A DNA stretch of 64,000 bases from Rufibacter sp. DG15C (GCF_001577755.1 NZ_CP010776.1:744001-808000), one strand, 5' to 3'; counted from the stretch's first letter, positions 8,633-18,264 are shown. Numbers and translations are program-made. Notes: generated from the sequence alone by a model not told the origin.

Positions 8633-9466
8633 TTAATTTAACCGGGCCAGCCCCGTGGGCAGTTGCTTGTTCTGGATGGGCTGGTGCGTCTGGATTCTGG
8701 GTTTCTTTTCGGTGAGGTATTTCCAGTAGCGCTTGGGCATGTGCCGCATGTGCAGTTTCTTGTTGCGCCGCTCCGGGATGTTGACGTGGTCAAAGTAAGC
8801 CTGCCATAGCTGTTGGTACAATGGCTCCACGCCAGACAGAATATCCCGTGGCAAATCAATCTTTTGGAAAGCCGGCGCGCCGTCTTCCATAGACACTAAC
8901 TCTACAAACTGGCCATTATAGAAAGCTCCGTACTGCCGCTTCACATCATAGATGAGCCATTGCTGGTCGGCGTAGCGTTTCTCAAAGTGGGTGACAATCA
9001 ATGGCAGCACATTGAAGTCAGGTTGGATGGGCGCTACGTAAAGGCCGTCTTGTGTACACTGGAACCTGACAAAGGCTTCCATGCGGTGCTTTTCCCGAAA
9101 CATCTGTTTGCCCACCTGCGCCATCTTCTGGACGCAGGGTTCCGCGAAGTTCTCTTCTATTCCCTCCTGCTGGCTGGAGAAGACCAGTTGCACAAACTGC
9201 CAGATGAGCATCTCAAAACCGGGTTGTTCCCAGAGATAGGCTTTGTATACATTCTCCCAAGCGGCCTTAGACAGCTTCTTGCCCAAACCTTCCCAAACGC
9301 GCTTGGCCTTGGCCTCATCTGCCGGGATGAAATGGTGCTCCGCGAAAATACCCGGAGGCGTCTCTCCTTCCTTGCCTATCTGGTCTGGCCAGGCCTTGCG
9401 CTCATACGCCTCAAAGATGACCGTAAGCAGTCCCTCAAAGGAGCCGTCATAGGTATAGAAGTGCAT
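8633..9466 (-). CDS. DUF4130 / TIGR03915-type putative DNA repair protein
   Basis: A 277-residue protein of the family found beside the radical SAM protein encoded just upstream. The C-terminal ERRNKKLHMRHMPKRYWKYL segment and the N-terminal YTYDGSFEGLLTVIFEAY are family hallmarks. Some relatives are fused to a uracil-DNA-glycosylase-like domain; this one ends at DUF4130. ATG at 9466 is chosen over a TTG two codons upstream. Biochemistry is not established; a DNA repair or modification role is inferred from its partner. It probably shares a transcript with that gene. Confidence 0.82.
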   Translation of the reverse strand: MHFYTYDGSFEGLLTVIFEAYERKAWPDQIGKEGETPPGIFAEHHFIPADEAKAKRVWEGLGKKLSKAAWENVYKAYLWEQPGFEMLIWQFVQLVFSSQQEGIEENFAEPCVQKMAQVGKQMFREKHRMEAFVRFQCTQDGLYVAPIQPDFNVLPLIVTHFEKRYADQQWLIYDVKRQYGAFYNGQFVELVSMEDGAPAFQKIDLPRDILSGVEPLYQQLWQAYFDHVNIPERRNKKLHMRHMPKRYWKYLTEKKPRIQTHQPIQNKQLPTGLARLN

Positions 9467-9485
9467 AGCCAAAGGATACGCAAGT

Positions 9486-9635
9486 TTAGGAAGCGATGCG
9501 GATGTTGCTCAACGCGGCGTTGGCGGCTTCTTCCTGGCGCTGGGCAGATAGTTGGCGCAGGTACGGCACCAGCGTGCTTAGTTTGCAACGGAAAGAAATA
9601 GGAGCTACGGTTTGGCGGGCAGTGATAGATTGCAT
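9486..9635 (-). CDS. Possible 49-residue small protein
   Basis: An ATG-started ORF in the 249-bp gap between the radical SAM and DUF4130 genes, on their strand. The product starts MQSITARQTVAP and ends NIRIAS, with an amphipathic, Ala/Gln-rich C-terminal half; no family is recognised. It could instead be spacer sequence. Support is position and the gap size only. Confidence 0.3.
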   Translation of the reverse strand: MQSITARQTVAPISFRCKLSTLVPYLRQLSAQRQEEAANAALSNIRIAS

Positions 9636-9715
9636 GGCGGTGTTGGTTTGATGTTTTACAAGTAAGATTTTCTTTGATTTGGAAGCGTTCAGCTTCCCGG
9701 TTCTGGAGCGGCGGT

Positions 9716-10981
9716 TCAGCCGGCCTGCTGAAACAAATCCAACTGGCTTCCCCACAGACCGTTTCGGTCTCCCTTTTCCCCGAAAAGGATTCTTCTTCGG
9801 ATGGCTTCCTCGTCCCATTCTCTCGTCTCCAAACTGCGCCCTCCGCAGGTGATAAAATACTTGGCCCGTTTAATGACCACCCCAATCTGTTTCAGGTTCT
9901 CCCAACTGAGGTAGGCAAAGCGGCGGGCCGCCACTATCTTCTTGGCAGACTTCAAGCCTATGCCCGGCACCCGGACAATCATCTCATAGTCTGCGGTATT
10001 GATTTCTAAAGGAAACACGTGCCGGTTGCGCAGCGCCCAAGCCAACTTGGGGTCAATCTGCAAATCCAGGTTAGGGTTCTGCTCATCCAGCAACTCCTTG
10101 GCATCAAAGCCATACAGGCGCATGAGCCAGTCTGCCTGGTACAACCTGTTCTCTCTGATAATGGGCGGCGTACTGATGATGGGCAGTCGGCTGTCCGTCA
10201 CCACGGGCACGTAACCCGAATAGTAGACCCGCTTCAACTCAAAGTTCTTGTACAAGCCGCTGGACAAGGCCAGAATCTGGCGGTCGCTTTCGGGCGTAGC
10301 GCCTACTATCAACTGCGTACTCTGCCCGGCCGGCGCGAAGGCAGGCGTAGACTTGAACAGCTTCTTCTCCTCTTTCACCAAGACCAACTGGTCTTTGATG
10401 TTGCCCATGGGCGTGAGAATCTCCTTGTAGTTCTTCTCCGGCGCCAGGGTCTGCAGGCTCAGTTCAGAGGGCAGCTCAATGTTCACACTCAATCTATCGG
10501 CGTACTTGCCGGCTTCTTTGATGAGTTCCTCGCTGGCACCAGGTATAGTCTTTAGGTGAATGTACCCGTTGAAGTTGTGCTCCAGGCGCAGTTTCTTGGC
10601 AATGCGCACCAGGCGCTCCATGGTATAGTCAGAGTCCTTGAAAATACCAGAGCTCAGGAACAAGCCTTCAATGTAATTGCGGCGGTAGAAGTTGATGGTC
10701 AAATCCACTACTTCCTGCACCGTAAAGGCCACGCGCTTCACGTCATTGCTCTTTCTAGAGACGCAGTAGGCGCAGTCAAAAATGCAGAAGTTGGTAAGCA
10801 GGATTTTCAGCAGAGACACGCAACGGCCATCCTCAGTGTAGCTGTGGCAAATGCCCATACCTTCGGCGTTACCTAATCCTTTGCCTTCGTTTTTGCGTTT
10901 ACCGCCGCTAGAAGAGCAAGAGACGTCGTACTTAGCCGAATCTGCCAAAATGCTTAGCTTTTCAATGATAGTGTTCTGCAT
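9716..10981 (-). CDS. Radical SAM putative DNA modification/repair protein (TIGR03916-like)
   Basis: A 421-residue protein. The N-terminal EKLSILADSAKYDVSCSSSG block is typical of the family, followed by the 4Fe-4S/SAM motif C66-x3-C70-x2-C73 (NFCIFDCAYC), the radical SAM barrel, and a C-terminal helix-hairpin-helix-like segment (VPGIGLKSAKKIVAARR, about residues 325-340) that suggests DNA contact. ATG at 10981 is chosen because family similarity begins there, although a start 12 codons upstream is possible. It pairs with the DUF4130 protein downstream. The reaction is unknown. Confidence 0.87.
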   Translation of the reverse strand: MQNTIIEKLSILADSAKYDVSCSSSGGKRKNEGKGLGNAEGMGICHSYTEDGRCVSLLKILLTNFCIFDCAYCVSRKSNDVKRVAFTVQEVVDLTINFYRRNYIEGLFLSSGIFKDSDYTMERLVRIAKKLRLEHNFNGYIHLKTIPGASEELIKEAGKYADRLSVNIELPSELSLQTLAPEKNYKEILTPMGNIKDQLVLVKEEKKLFKSTPAFAPAGQSTQLIVGATPESDRQILALSSGLYKNFELKRVYYSGYVPVVTDSRLPIISTPPIIRENRLYQADWLMRLYGFDAKELLDEQNPNLDLQIDPKLAWALRNRHVFPLEINTADYEMIVRVPGIGLKSAKKIVAARRFAYLSWENLKQIGVVIKRAKYFITCGGRSLETREWDEEAIRRRILFGEKGDRNGLWGSQLDLFQQAG

Positions 10982-11172
10982 CTGTGTGGTTTTATGTACT
11001 CCTGAATGCGTTAGCAAGATACTAACAACTCCACTTTATAACTAATACTATTAGCTTTTGTTTTCCACAAGTTGATGTTCAAATGTTTATAACACTAAAA
11101 ATATTAGCATAAAGACGCGTATCACCAGAAATGCATGATTTTTGCGTACTTTAGGAGGATGGATTATTGGGC

Positions 11173-13116
11173 ATGAGCGCTAACAGACCCGGCACAGGTT
11201 CTTTGAAGGCCTTAAAGGTTGCCGTACTCTTACTTCTGCTTTCTTTGTTGTGGCTACATAGCTCACCCATTGCCTGTGCCCAAGTGGTGGTGCCAGACAC
11301 GTCCTTTGTCCCTACTCCCGCCCCAGCGTTAGATACTGCCGCCAGAGACTCTACCCAACAGAAACGGTTCCTAGATTTCCTGCGGCGCATGAGCCAGCGC
11401 AAAACCATTTTTGGGAGGGCCATCCGAGCGTTGGTGGTATTTAAGCCGCGCAAACTGGAAGGCTCAGTAGACGCTGAACTGCTCCCGCAAGACCAGGAGA
11501 AGCACAATTACAAGGTGGTGCGCAACATCCACTTTGTACGCATGGACGCTTTTGGCTACAACATCAATGATACCTTGCAGGTACCAGACAATGCGCTGGA
11601 GAAATTCGGGAACGCTTTACATTCTAGGTCCAAGCCACGGTTGTTGCGCAACAAGCTTTTGTTTCAGAAAGGCAAGTTTCTGGAACCGCTGGCCTTGTCT
11701 GAGTCTGAGCGTTTACTGCGCCAAACGGATTACATAGTAGATGCGCGCATACTGGTCAATGATTCTTCCTCCACCCAGGACAGTGTGGACATCACGGTCA
11801 TCACCAAGGACATTTTCAGTTTGAGTGGCTCGGGGTCTGTGAGTACGTCAGGCACGCGCCTAGCCTTGCGGGACATTAACTTTCTGGGGCTGGGGCACCA
11901 GGTACGCACCGTGGGTAGGTTTGCCACAGATGACCCGCAGGGCTGGCTGTTTCAGGGGAGTTATTTAATTGAGAACATCTACCGGTCCTATATCTCCGCT
12001 GAATTGATCTACCGAAACGAATACACCTACAAGCAGCAGGGCATTTCGTTTCAGAGGGATTTCTACTCTACCAATACCAAATACGCGGGGGGTGCTACCA
12101 TCAACTGGTACCAGACGCTGCAGCCAGATTTTTATGAGCCCGAGGTCTATGACACAGACCCTGTTCCCACACCAGCCCCCATTCTGTACAAGCCCTTGGA
12201 CTACAACGTGCAGGATATTTGGGTGGGCCGCGCCTTCCGGCTCAAGTCCTATGATTTGAGCCATGACAACCCTGGCCGCCTGATTACGGCCTTGCGCGTC
12301 ATGAACGTGCAGTACACCCAAGGCACCGGCCCAACCATCCAGAGCGCGCGCCTGTACCTATCCGGTTTGGGCTACAGCTTCAGAAGATACTATAAGGACC
12401 AGTACCTGTTTGGTTTTGGTAGAACTGAGGATATTCCGGCGGGTAACCTACTGGCCGTCACGGCGGGCTTTGAAGACGGATCCGCTAAAAATCGGTTGTA
12501 CTTTGGCGCAAAGGCTGCCTTTGGCAAGTATAGGCCCAGCTTTGGGTATTTGTACGGAGGCTTGGAGTATGGCAGTTACCGGTACCAGGGTGGTTGGGAG
12601 CAGGGCGTTTTAACCTCAGAGGCCTTGTATTTTACGCCGCTCTATAAATTGAACCGCTGGCGCTGGCGGCATTTCTTGTGGAACAGAACCCAGATTGGCT
12701 TACGAAGACCAGATTTGTTTGCCTTGCACATTAACCAGGAAGACGGCATCAGGGGGTTCAGGTCAGAGGCGGTGCGCGGCTACCGTAAGTTTGTCTTGAA
12801 CTATGAGACCAACTTCTTTGCGCCAGTGACCGTGTTTGGGTTCAGGCTGGCAGTGGTGGGCTTCGCCGATTTGGCCTGGATCACAGAAAAGAAAGACGGG
12901 TCCCCTTTCTCTGAGAAACCCTATACCGGCGTGGGGATGGGTTTCAGGTTCAGGAACGAATACCTGCCCTTTAGCACCATCCAGATTCTGGTAGGCTATT
13001 ACCCACGGGTGCCCATTGACAACCAAACCGATCTCAAGTTTTTCAGGAGTTCCCGCCCCTATTATGACTTCAATGACCTGCGCTTTACCCAGCCGTTGAT
13101 CACCGAGTTCAGGTAA
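11173..13116 (+). CDS. BamA/Omp85-like outer membrane protein
   Basis: A 647-residue protein with a long N-terminal signal (hydrophobic about 12-33), a proline-rich linker, a region compatible with a POTRA domain (about 95-195, with VVRNIHFVRMDAFG), and an Omp85-type beta-barrel, rich in alternating aromatic/polar strands, to the C-terminus. These proteins insert or secrete polypeptides at the outer membrane; with one POTRA-like unit this is not canonical BamA. The start is uncertain: TTG at 11167 has AGGAGG 8 bases upstream, while ATG at 11173 overlaps the stop of a 5-codon ORF starting at 11159. It diverges from the radical SAM gene. Confidence 0.8.
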   Translation: MSANRPGTGSLKALKVAVLLLLLSLLWLHSSPIACAQVVVPDTSFVPTPAPALDTAARDSTQQKRFLDFLRRMSQRKTIFGRAIRALVVFKPRKLEGSVDAELLPQDQEKHNYKVVRNIHFVRMDAFGYNINDTLQVPDNALEKFGNALHSRSKPRLLRNKLLFQKGKFLEPLALSESERLLRQTDYIVDARILVNDSSSTQDSVDITVITKDIFSLSGSGSVSTSGTRLALRDINFLGLGHQVRTVGRFATDDPQGWLFQGSYLIENIYRSYISAELIYRNEYTYKQQGISFQRDFYSTNTKYAGGATINWYQTLQPDFYEPEVYDTDPVPTPAPILYKPLDYNVQDIWVGRAFRLKSYDLSHDNPGRLITALRVMNVQYTQGTGPTIQSARLYLSGLGYSFRRYYKDQYLFGFGRTEDIPAGNLLAVTAGFEDGSAKNRLYFGAKAAFGKYRPSFGYLYGGLEYGSYRYQGGWEQGVLTSEALYFTPLYKLNRWRWRHFLWNRTQIGLRRPDLFALHINQEDGIRGFRSEAVRGYRKFVLNYETNFFAPVTVFGFRLAVVGFADLAWITEKKDGSPFSEKPYTGVGMGFRFRNEYLPFSTIQILVGYYPRVPIDNQTDLKFFRSSRPYYDFNDLRFTQPLITEFR

Positions 13117-13164
13117 CGCCGTTTTTGGCCTGTTTCCTGGAAATAAGGTCAAAAACGGCGTTAC
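13113..13164. repeat. Dispersed palindrome, copy 5, overlapping a stop codon
   Basis: Core plus extended arms GTAACGC and GCGTTAC (7 bp each side). The TAA stop of the preceding gene (13114-13116) is part of the left arm. Confidence 0.9.
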
Positions 13165-13311
13165 TTTCAATACCCACTCACATGGCGTTAAACCGGTAAA
13201 AGGTTGACTTTTAGTGAAAAATCCTTAGCTTTAATTCCCCCTTCTGCCCAGGCAAGTTCTTCAAAGAGAATTGCCTAAGACTATTATTTCCTGCACCTGG
13301 CACCCTACCGT

Positions 13312-16300
13312 ATGGTAACACGTTTACGCTGTCTTACACTTGCGCTCTTCTGCAGTTTCCTGCTTCTTTTCACCAATACCGCTCAGGCCCAAAGCACCTC
13401 TAACAAAGGCCGTGATTTCTGGCTGGGGTACATGGCCCACTTTGAGGGCACTCGGTCCAATATGAACCTGTACGTGACCTCAGACAGAGACGCGCAGGTC
13501 ACGGTGACGGTTGGGCTAAACACTCCTGCTAGCTATGCGGTTCTGGCCAACAAGGTGACAGTGATTCCTATCAGCCCCACGCAAGCGTATGTCAACAGCT
13601 CTGAGGTGATTGAACCCAAGGCCATTCATGTGACCTCAGACGTGCCGGTGGTGGTGTACTCGCATATTTACTTCACCAACAAGTCGGCGGCCACGCTGGT
13701 ACTGCCTACCAACACGTTGGGCCGGTCGTATTATGCCGTTAGTTATGACCAGCTGTATTTTGAGACGGATCCTGGGCGAGCCTCCTCGCAATTGATGGTG
13801 GTGGCCTTGGAAGACAATACTACCATTGAAATCACCCCAACCGTTCCTACGCTAGAAGGGAAACCCGCCGGCGTAGCGTTTTCGCCGGAAAGACCTTTAA
13901 TGAAAGGCGAAGTCTACCAAGTGCGCACTCTGCAGGACCTGACCGGTACCAAGGTAGAGTCCATTGACACCGGAACGGGTTCTTGTAAACGGATAGCCGT
14001 TTTCTCTGGGAGTTCCTGGACGGCTGTGCCTTTGAACTGCCCGGCCATTGTCAGCGGAGACAACTTGTACCAGCAGCTCTACCCCATTAGTGCCTGGGGT
14101 AAGAATTTTGTGACCGCTCCTTTCAAAAGCAGGTTGGCAGGCGACGTGTTTAGAGTATTGGCTTCTGAGGACAATACCACCATCAACATCAACGGCACCT
14201 CGGTTACCAGAAACAAGGGCCAGTTTCATGAGTTTGAAAGCAGCGCGCCCAATTTTGTATCAGCCAACAAACCTATTCTCTTTGCCCAATATGCCAAAAC
14301 CCAATCTTGTGACGGCGTGCAGGCAGACCCCGAAATGACCTTGGTCAACCCCGTAGAGCAGACTTTGAAAGACATTACGCTGTATTCGTCCAGAGACTTT
14401 CAAATCTCCCGCCATTACATTAACGTGACCATGAAGTCACAGGACACGGCCACGTTTTTGATGGACGGCAAGAAAGTCCCGTTTAAGACCATCGCCGCCA
14501 ACCCGCAGTTTGCTTATTCCCAGAACGATGTCTTACAGGGCAACCACTCCCTCAAGGCAGACAGTGGTTTCAACGCGGTGGCCTATGGCTTTGGTCAGGT
14601 AGAATCTTATGGCTACTCGGCGGGAGCCAACGTGAACAACCTGGTGCAGAACATCACGGTGCTGTCAGATTCTATTTGTGATGCGCGTACCATCCGGTTC
14701 AAAGGCTTTGCCATTTACAATCCCTTGGCCTGGAAATGGCATTTTGGTGACGGTACCACTTCTACAGACCAGAATCCTTCGCATACGTTTCCCAAGCCGG
14801 GCACCTATACCGTTTCCCTGGTCACCACCAAATCCAATGGCAACGACTGTGACTCACAGGACTCTACTTACATTGAGGTAGAAGTGCATAACAACCCACA
14901 GGCAGATTTCACCTACAATACCGTCTGTTCTAATGAGGCAACCCAGTTTACAGATGCCAGCAAAGTCACTACCGGCGAGGTACTCAAAGAATGGAAATGG
15001 GACTTTGGCGATGGCACCAAATCTACTGAGCAAAACCCCAAGCATTCCTTCACAACCCCGGGTACTTACACCGTAAAACTACAAGTAGTCACGCAGGCGC
15101 TCTGTGTCAATGAGATCCAGAAAACCATCACTATTTATGCGCCGCCAAAAGCCAAATTCAGCGCCCCGGCTACCTGTGACCAACAAGAGATGGTGTTCCA
15201 GGACCAGAGCACGGTAGCCCAAGGCAGCATTGCCCAGTGGGCCTGGAATTTTGGTGATGGCTCTGCTTTAGCAACTACAGCCTCGCCCAAACATTTGTAC
15301 TCGGCACCAGGCACCTATTTGGTGAAGTTGAAAGTAACCTCCAACAATGGCTGCGTGGATTCTACCCAACTGTCGGTGACTGTCAATCACAAGCCCACCG
15401 CCGAATTCAGCCTGCCCGACATCTGCATCAAGGACGACGCGGTCTTCCAGAACACCTCCAGCATTGCGGCGGGCACGCTCACTTATTTCTGGGAGTTCGG
15501 GGACGGCAAGACCTCTACGCAGCGCCACCCTAGGCACAGGTACGCCTCTGAGGGCATCTACACGGTCAAGCTCACCGTGACCAGTGACAAGGGCTGCACC
15601 GCCACCGGTTCTAATACCTACACCGTGAGCGGCGCGGTGCCAGAACCGGACTTTTCCGCCTCTTCCTTCTGCCAGAAGCAGGGCGTTCAATTTAAAGATG
15701 CCAGCAAGATCGCCTTCGGGAACATCGTGCGCTGGCGCTGGACCTTCGGGGACGGGCAGTTCTCAGATGAGCAGAACCCCTTGCACACCTATACAACCGC
15801 GGGCACCTACCAGGTGAAGCTGCGCGTCTGGTCGGGCATCGTCTGCACCGACTCCGTCACCAAACAGATTACCGTCATCCCCAACCCCGTGGCCGGCTTC
15901 ACCACGGCCAACGTCTGCGAGGGCGAGGCGGCTAAGTTCACCAATACCTCCACGGCCAACGGGAGCGGGGCGCTCAGCTACCTCTGGACCTTCGGGGATG
16001 GCAAGACTTCTATTGAGCAAAGCCCTTCCTATACCTACGCCGCGCCCGGCACTTACACCGTCACGCTGGTCGTGAAGGCGGCTAACTCCTGCGAGGAGAC
16101 TAGTAGCAAAACCATCACAGTCTATCCCAGCCCGCGCGCGGACTTCTCTCCCACGGTAGGCTGTCAGGCGGATGCGGTACGTTTCCAAGACATGACCAGC
16201 TTATCTGGCGGAAGGCTCACCACGTGGGCCTGGGACTTCGGGGACGGTACCAACTCAGCGCAACAGAACCCCAGCCACCAATACACCAAGCCCGGCACAT

Positions 16301-17118
16301 ACAACGTCAAGCTGACTTCTACCTCAGACAAGGGCTGCCCTAGCACCATCACCAAGCAGATTATCATCACGCCCACGCCTGTAGCCACCGCCGGACCGGA
16401 CCAGCTCATCTGCGGCAAGACCTCTGCTGCCATGGCAGCCAATACTACAGCGCCGGCAACCGGCAAGTGGACGGTGACCAGCGGCGCCGGTGGCAGCTTC
16501 TCTGACGAGGCCTCACCGAAGGCCACCTTCACCGGCACCATGGGCGGCACCTACGTACTGCGCTGGACGGCCAGCAACAGCCCCTGCGCCAGCGTCTTTG
16601 ACGAGGTAGAAATTAAGCTGCGGCCCACCCCCAAGGCGGACGCAGGCAAGGACGTAGTACTGGTGGAAGGCGAGAACACTACTTTGACCGGCACCGGCGA
16701 AGGCAGCCTCAGATGGTCCCCCGCCACCGGCCTAAGCAGTGCTACCATCGGTAACCCGGTGGCCACACCCGAGGTCACCACCAAGTACTACCTAAACGTG
16801 ATGTCAGAGGCGGGTTGCCCTAGCGTGGACAGCGTGCTGGTGACGGTGCTCAAGAGACTCAAGATCCCCAAGGCCTTCTCGCCCAACGGCGACGGCGTGA
16901 ACGACACCTGGGAGATCCCTGGCGTGGAAGATTACCCTAACGTCAGTATTGAGATCTACAATCGCTGGGGCGAGGTGGTGTACAACGTCTTCGGGTATAA
17001 GACGCCTTGGGACGGCAGGCGCAACGGTGCAGATCTGCCGGTGGGTGCCTACTACTACATCATCAACCCGCACAACGGCCGTCCTAAGTTCTCGGGCTCA
17101 CTGACCATTCTACGCTGA
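13312..17118 (+). CDS. Large secreted PKD-repeat protein with type B T9SS sorting domain
   Basis: A 1268-residue cell-surface protein: signal peptide (1-27, ending AQAQ), an IgGFc-binding-type domain (about 33-430, starting GRDFWLGYMAHFEG), seven PKD domains each with an FGDG turn, Ig/PKD-like modules, and a C-terminal gliding-motility-associated domain starting IPKAFSPNGDGVNDTW that serves as a type B type IX secretion signal. Its stop TGA overlaps the ATG of the PorP/SprF gene, its expected partner. FGDG is encoded TTTGGyGAyGG in PKD 1-3 but TTCGGGGAyGG in PKD 4-7, so the 3' part seems to have a different history. Adhesion is a likely but unproven role. Confidence 0.92.
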   Translation: MVTRLRCLTLALFCSFLLLFTNTAQAQSTSNKGRDFWLGYMAHFEGTRSNMNLYVTSDRDAQVTVTVGLNTPASYAVLANKVTVIPISPTQAYVNSSEVIEPKAIHVTSDVPVVVYSHIYFTNKSAATLVLPTNTLGRSYYAVSYDQLYFETDPGRASSQLMVVALEDNTTIEITPTVPTLEGKPAGVAFSPERPLMKGEVYQVRTLQDLTGTKVESIDTGTGSCKRIAVFSGSSWTAVPLNCPAIVSGDNLYQQLYPISAWGKNFVTAPFKSRLAGDVFRVLASEDNTTININGTSVTRNKGQFHEFESSAPNFVSANKPILFAQYAKTQSCDGVQADPEMTLVNPVEQTLKDITLYSSRDFQISRHYINVTMKSQDTATFLMDGKKVPFKTIAANPQFAYSQNDVLQGNHSLKADSGFNAVAYGFGQVESYGYSAGANVNNLVQNITVLSDSICDARTIRFKGFAIYNPLAWKWHFGDGTTSTDQNPSHTFPKPGTYTVSLVTTKSNGNDCDSQDSTYIEVEVHNNPQADFTYNTVCSNEATQFTDASKVTTGEVLKEWKWDFGDGTKSTEQNPKHSFTTPGTYTVKLQVVTQALCVNEIQKTITIYAPPKAKFSAPATCDQQEMVFQDQSTVAQGSIAQWAWNFGDGSALATTASPKHLYSAPGTYLVKLKVTSNNGCVDSTQLSVTVNHKPTAEFSLPDICIKDDAVFQNTSSIAAGTLTYFWEFGDGKTSTQRHPRHRYASEGIYTVKLTVTSDKGCTATGSNTYTVSGAVPEPDFSASSFCQKQGVQFKDASKIAFGNIVRWRWTFGDGQFSDEQNPLHTYTTAGTYQVKLRVWSGIVCTDSVTKQITVIPNPVAGFTTANVCEGEAAKFTNTSTANGSGALSYLWTFGDGKTSIEQSPSYTYAAPGTYTVTLVVKAANSCEETSSKTITVYPSPRADFSPTVGCQADAVRFQDMTSLSGGRLTTWAWDFGDGTNSAQQNPSHQYTKPGTYNVKLTSTSDKGCPSTITKQIIITPTPVATAGPDQLICGKTSAAMAANTTAPATGKWTVTSGAGGSFSDEASPKATFTGTMGGTYVLRWTASNSPCASVFDEVEIKLRPTPKADAGKDVVLVEGENTTLTGTGEGSLRWSPATGLSSATIGNPVATPEVTTKYYLNVMSEAGCPSVDSVLVTVLKRLKIPKAFSPNGDGVNDTWEIPGVEDYPNVSIEIYNRWGEVVYNVFGYKTPWDGRRNGADLPVGAYYYIINPHNGRPKFSGSLTILR

Positions 17119-18164
17119 TGAGAAAGCTACTGAAGAAATGCTCGGTATGGGTGGTTTGCGCAGTGATGCTGGCAGGCGCGAACGTGCAGGCCCAGCAGAT
17201 CCCGCACTACAGCCAGTACATGCTCAACCCGCTTTTGCTAAACCCGGCCATCAGCGGCACCGATAACTACCTGGACGTGCGCGCCGGCTACCGCAACCAG
17301 TGGGTGGGGCTGGAAGGTGCGCCTACCTCTTATTATTTAAGCGGGCACATGCCCCTGGGCAAGCTGGACTACAACAGTACGCCCACCACTTTCCGGCCGC
17401 AGTCCTTCTCCAAGAGCAAGAGCCGCGCCCAGTGGAGGCCCCAGCACAAGAGCACTCTGCAAAAGACCCGCGCCCACCACGGCCTGGGCGCGCTCGTCCA
17501 GGTGGATAAGGCCGCCGGCCTCAAGCGCACTGATGCCCAGCTGGTCTACGCCTACCACCTCCCGCTCAACTCCAACATAAAGCTGGCGGCGGGCATCTCG
17601 GCGGGCGTCACGCAGTACGGTCTCAACTGGGAGCACCTCTCCTTCACTAACCCCAGCGACCCGGTGACCGGCGCGCAGGACTACCGCCGCACCCGGCCCA
17701 ACTTGGGCGTGGGCCTGATGGCCTACGACGGGCAATTCTACGCGGGGGTGTCCCTGGCGCAGGTGCTGCCGGCGCCCTTCAGCTTCCGATCCTCCAGCCC
17801 CGAGGTGCCCGCCAGACAACAGCGGCACGTCTTCGCGCACGGCGGGTACCGGTTCGCGGTGGGCCGGCAGTTCAGCGTGCTCCCCTCGGTGGTGGTTAAA
17901 TATGCCAGCCCTAGCCCGCTCGCCTTCGACGTAAACGCCAAGGTCTTCTACCGGGACCAGTTCTGGCTGGGCGGCACCTACCGGCATAATGATGCGGCGG
18001 TGGCATCGGCGGGCTTCCAGCTCAAACAGCGCCTGCACCTTGGCTACGCCTATGACTTCACCACCAGCCAGCTCGGCACCGTGAGCCACGGCAGCCACGA
18101 GATCGTGCTGGGCCTCATGCTCCGCAACACCCGCGGCGTCTTCTCCCCGTCCCAGTACTGGTAG
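17118..18164 (+). CDS. PorP/SprF family type IX secretion outer membrane protein
   Basis: A 348-residue protein with a signal peptide (ends NVQAQQ) and the family start QIPHYSQYMLNPLLLNPAISG, followed by a beta-strand-rich barrel ending in ...GVFSPSQYW. PorP/SprF proteins sit in the outer membrane and help export or anchor proteins with type B sorting domains, like the one encoded immediately upstream (1-bp overlap). Codons are strongly G/C-ending, like the 3' half of that gene and unlike nearby genes. A His/Lys/Gln-rich insertion lies around residues 90-115. Confidence 0.93.
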   Translation: MRKLLKKCSVWVVCAVMLAGANVQAQQIPHYSQYMLNPLLLNPAISGTDNYLDVRAGYRNQWVGLEGAPTSYYLSGHMPLGKLDYNSTPTTFRPQSFSKSKSRAQWRPQHKSTLQKTRAHHGLGALVQVDKAAGLKRTDAQLVYAYHLPLNSNIKLAAGISAGVTQYGLNWEHLSFTNPSDPVTGAQDYRRTRPNLGVGLMAYDGQFYAGVSLAQVLPAPFSFRSSSPEVPARQQRHVFAHGGYRFAVGRQFSVLPSVVVKYASPSPLAFDVNAKVFYRDQFWLGGTYRHNDAAVASAGFQLKQRLHLGYAYDFTTSQLGTVSHGSHEIVLGLMLRNTRGVFSPSQYW

Positions 18165-18166
18165 AC

Positions 18167-18204
18167 CGTTTTCGGGCCGTTTTCGGGAAATCAGGCCAAA
18201 AACG
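18167..18204. repeat. Dispersed palindrome, copy 6
   Basis: CGTTTTCGGGCC variant with GGCCAAAAACG, beginning 3 bp after the PorP/SprF stop. Confidence 0.82.
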
Positions 18205-18256
18205 AAAGCTTTACACAAAGTTGACGCACGCGCACTAAGGTGCCATCTAGAATTTC

Positions 18257-18264
18257 TACCTTTG
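18257..18264 (+). promoter_or_regulatory. -7 promoter element of the S1-domain gene
   Basis: TACCTTTG, 28 bp upstream of the ATG at 18293; no TTG at the usual -33 distance. Confidence 0.45.

Noticed and set aside
10019-10876. Antisense frames across the radical SAM gene
   Set aside because: No domain, and fully overlapped by a clearly conserved gene.
13897-17073. Long antisense frames across the PKD gene
   Set aside because: They are shadows of a gene with strong codon bias; the sense frame has seven PKD domains and a sorting domain.
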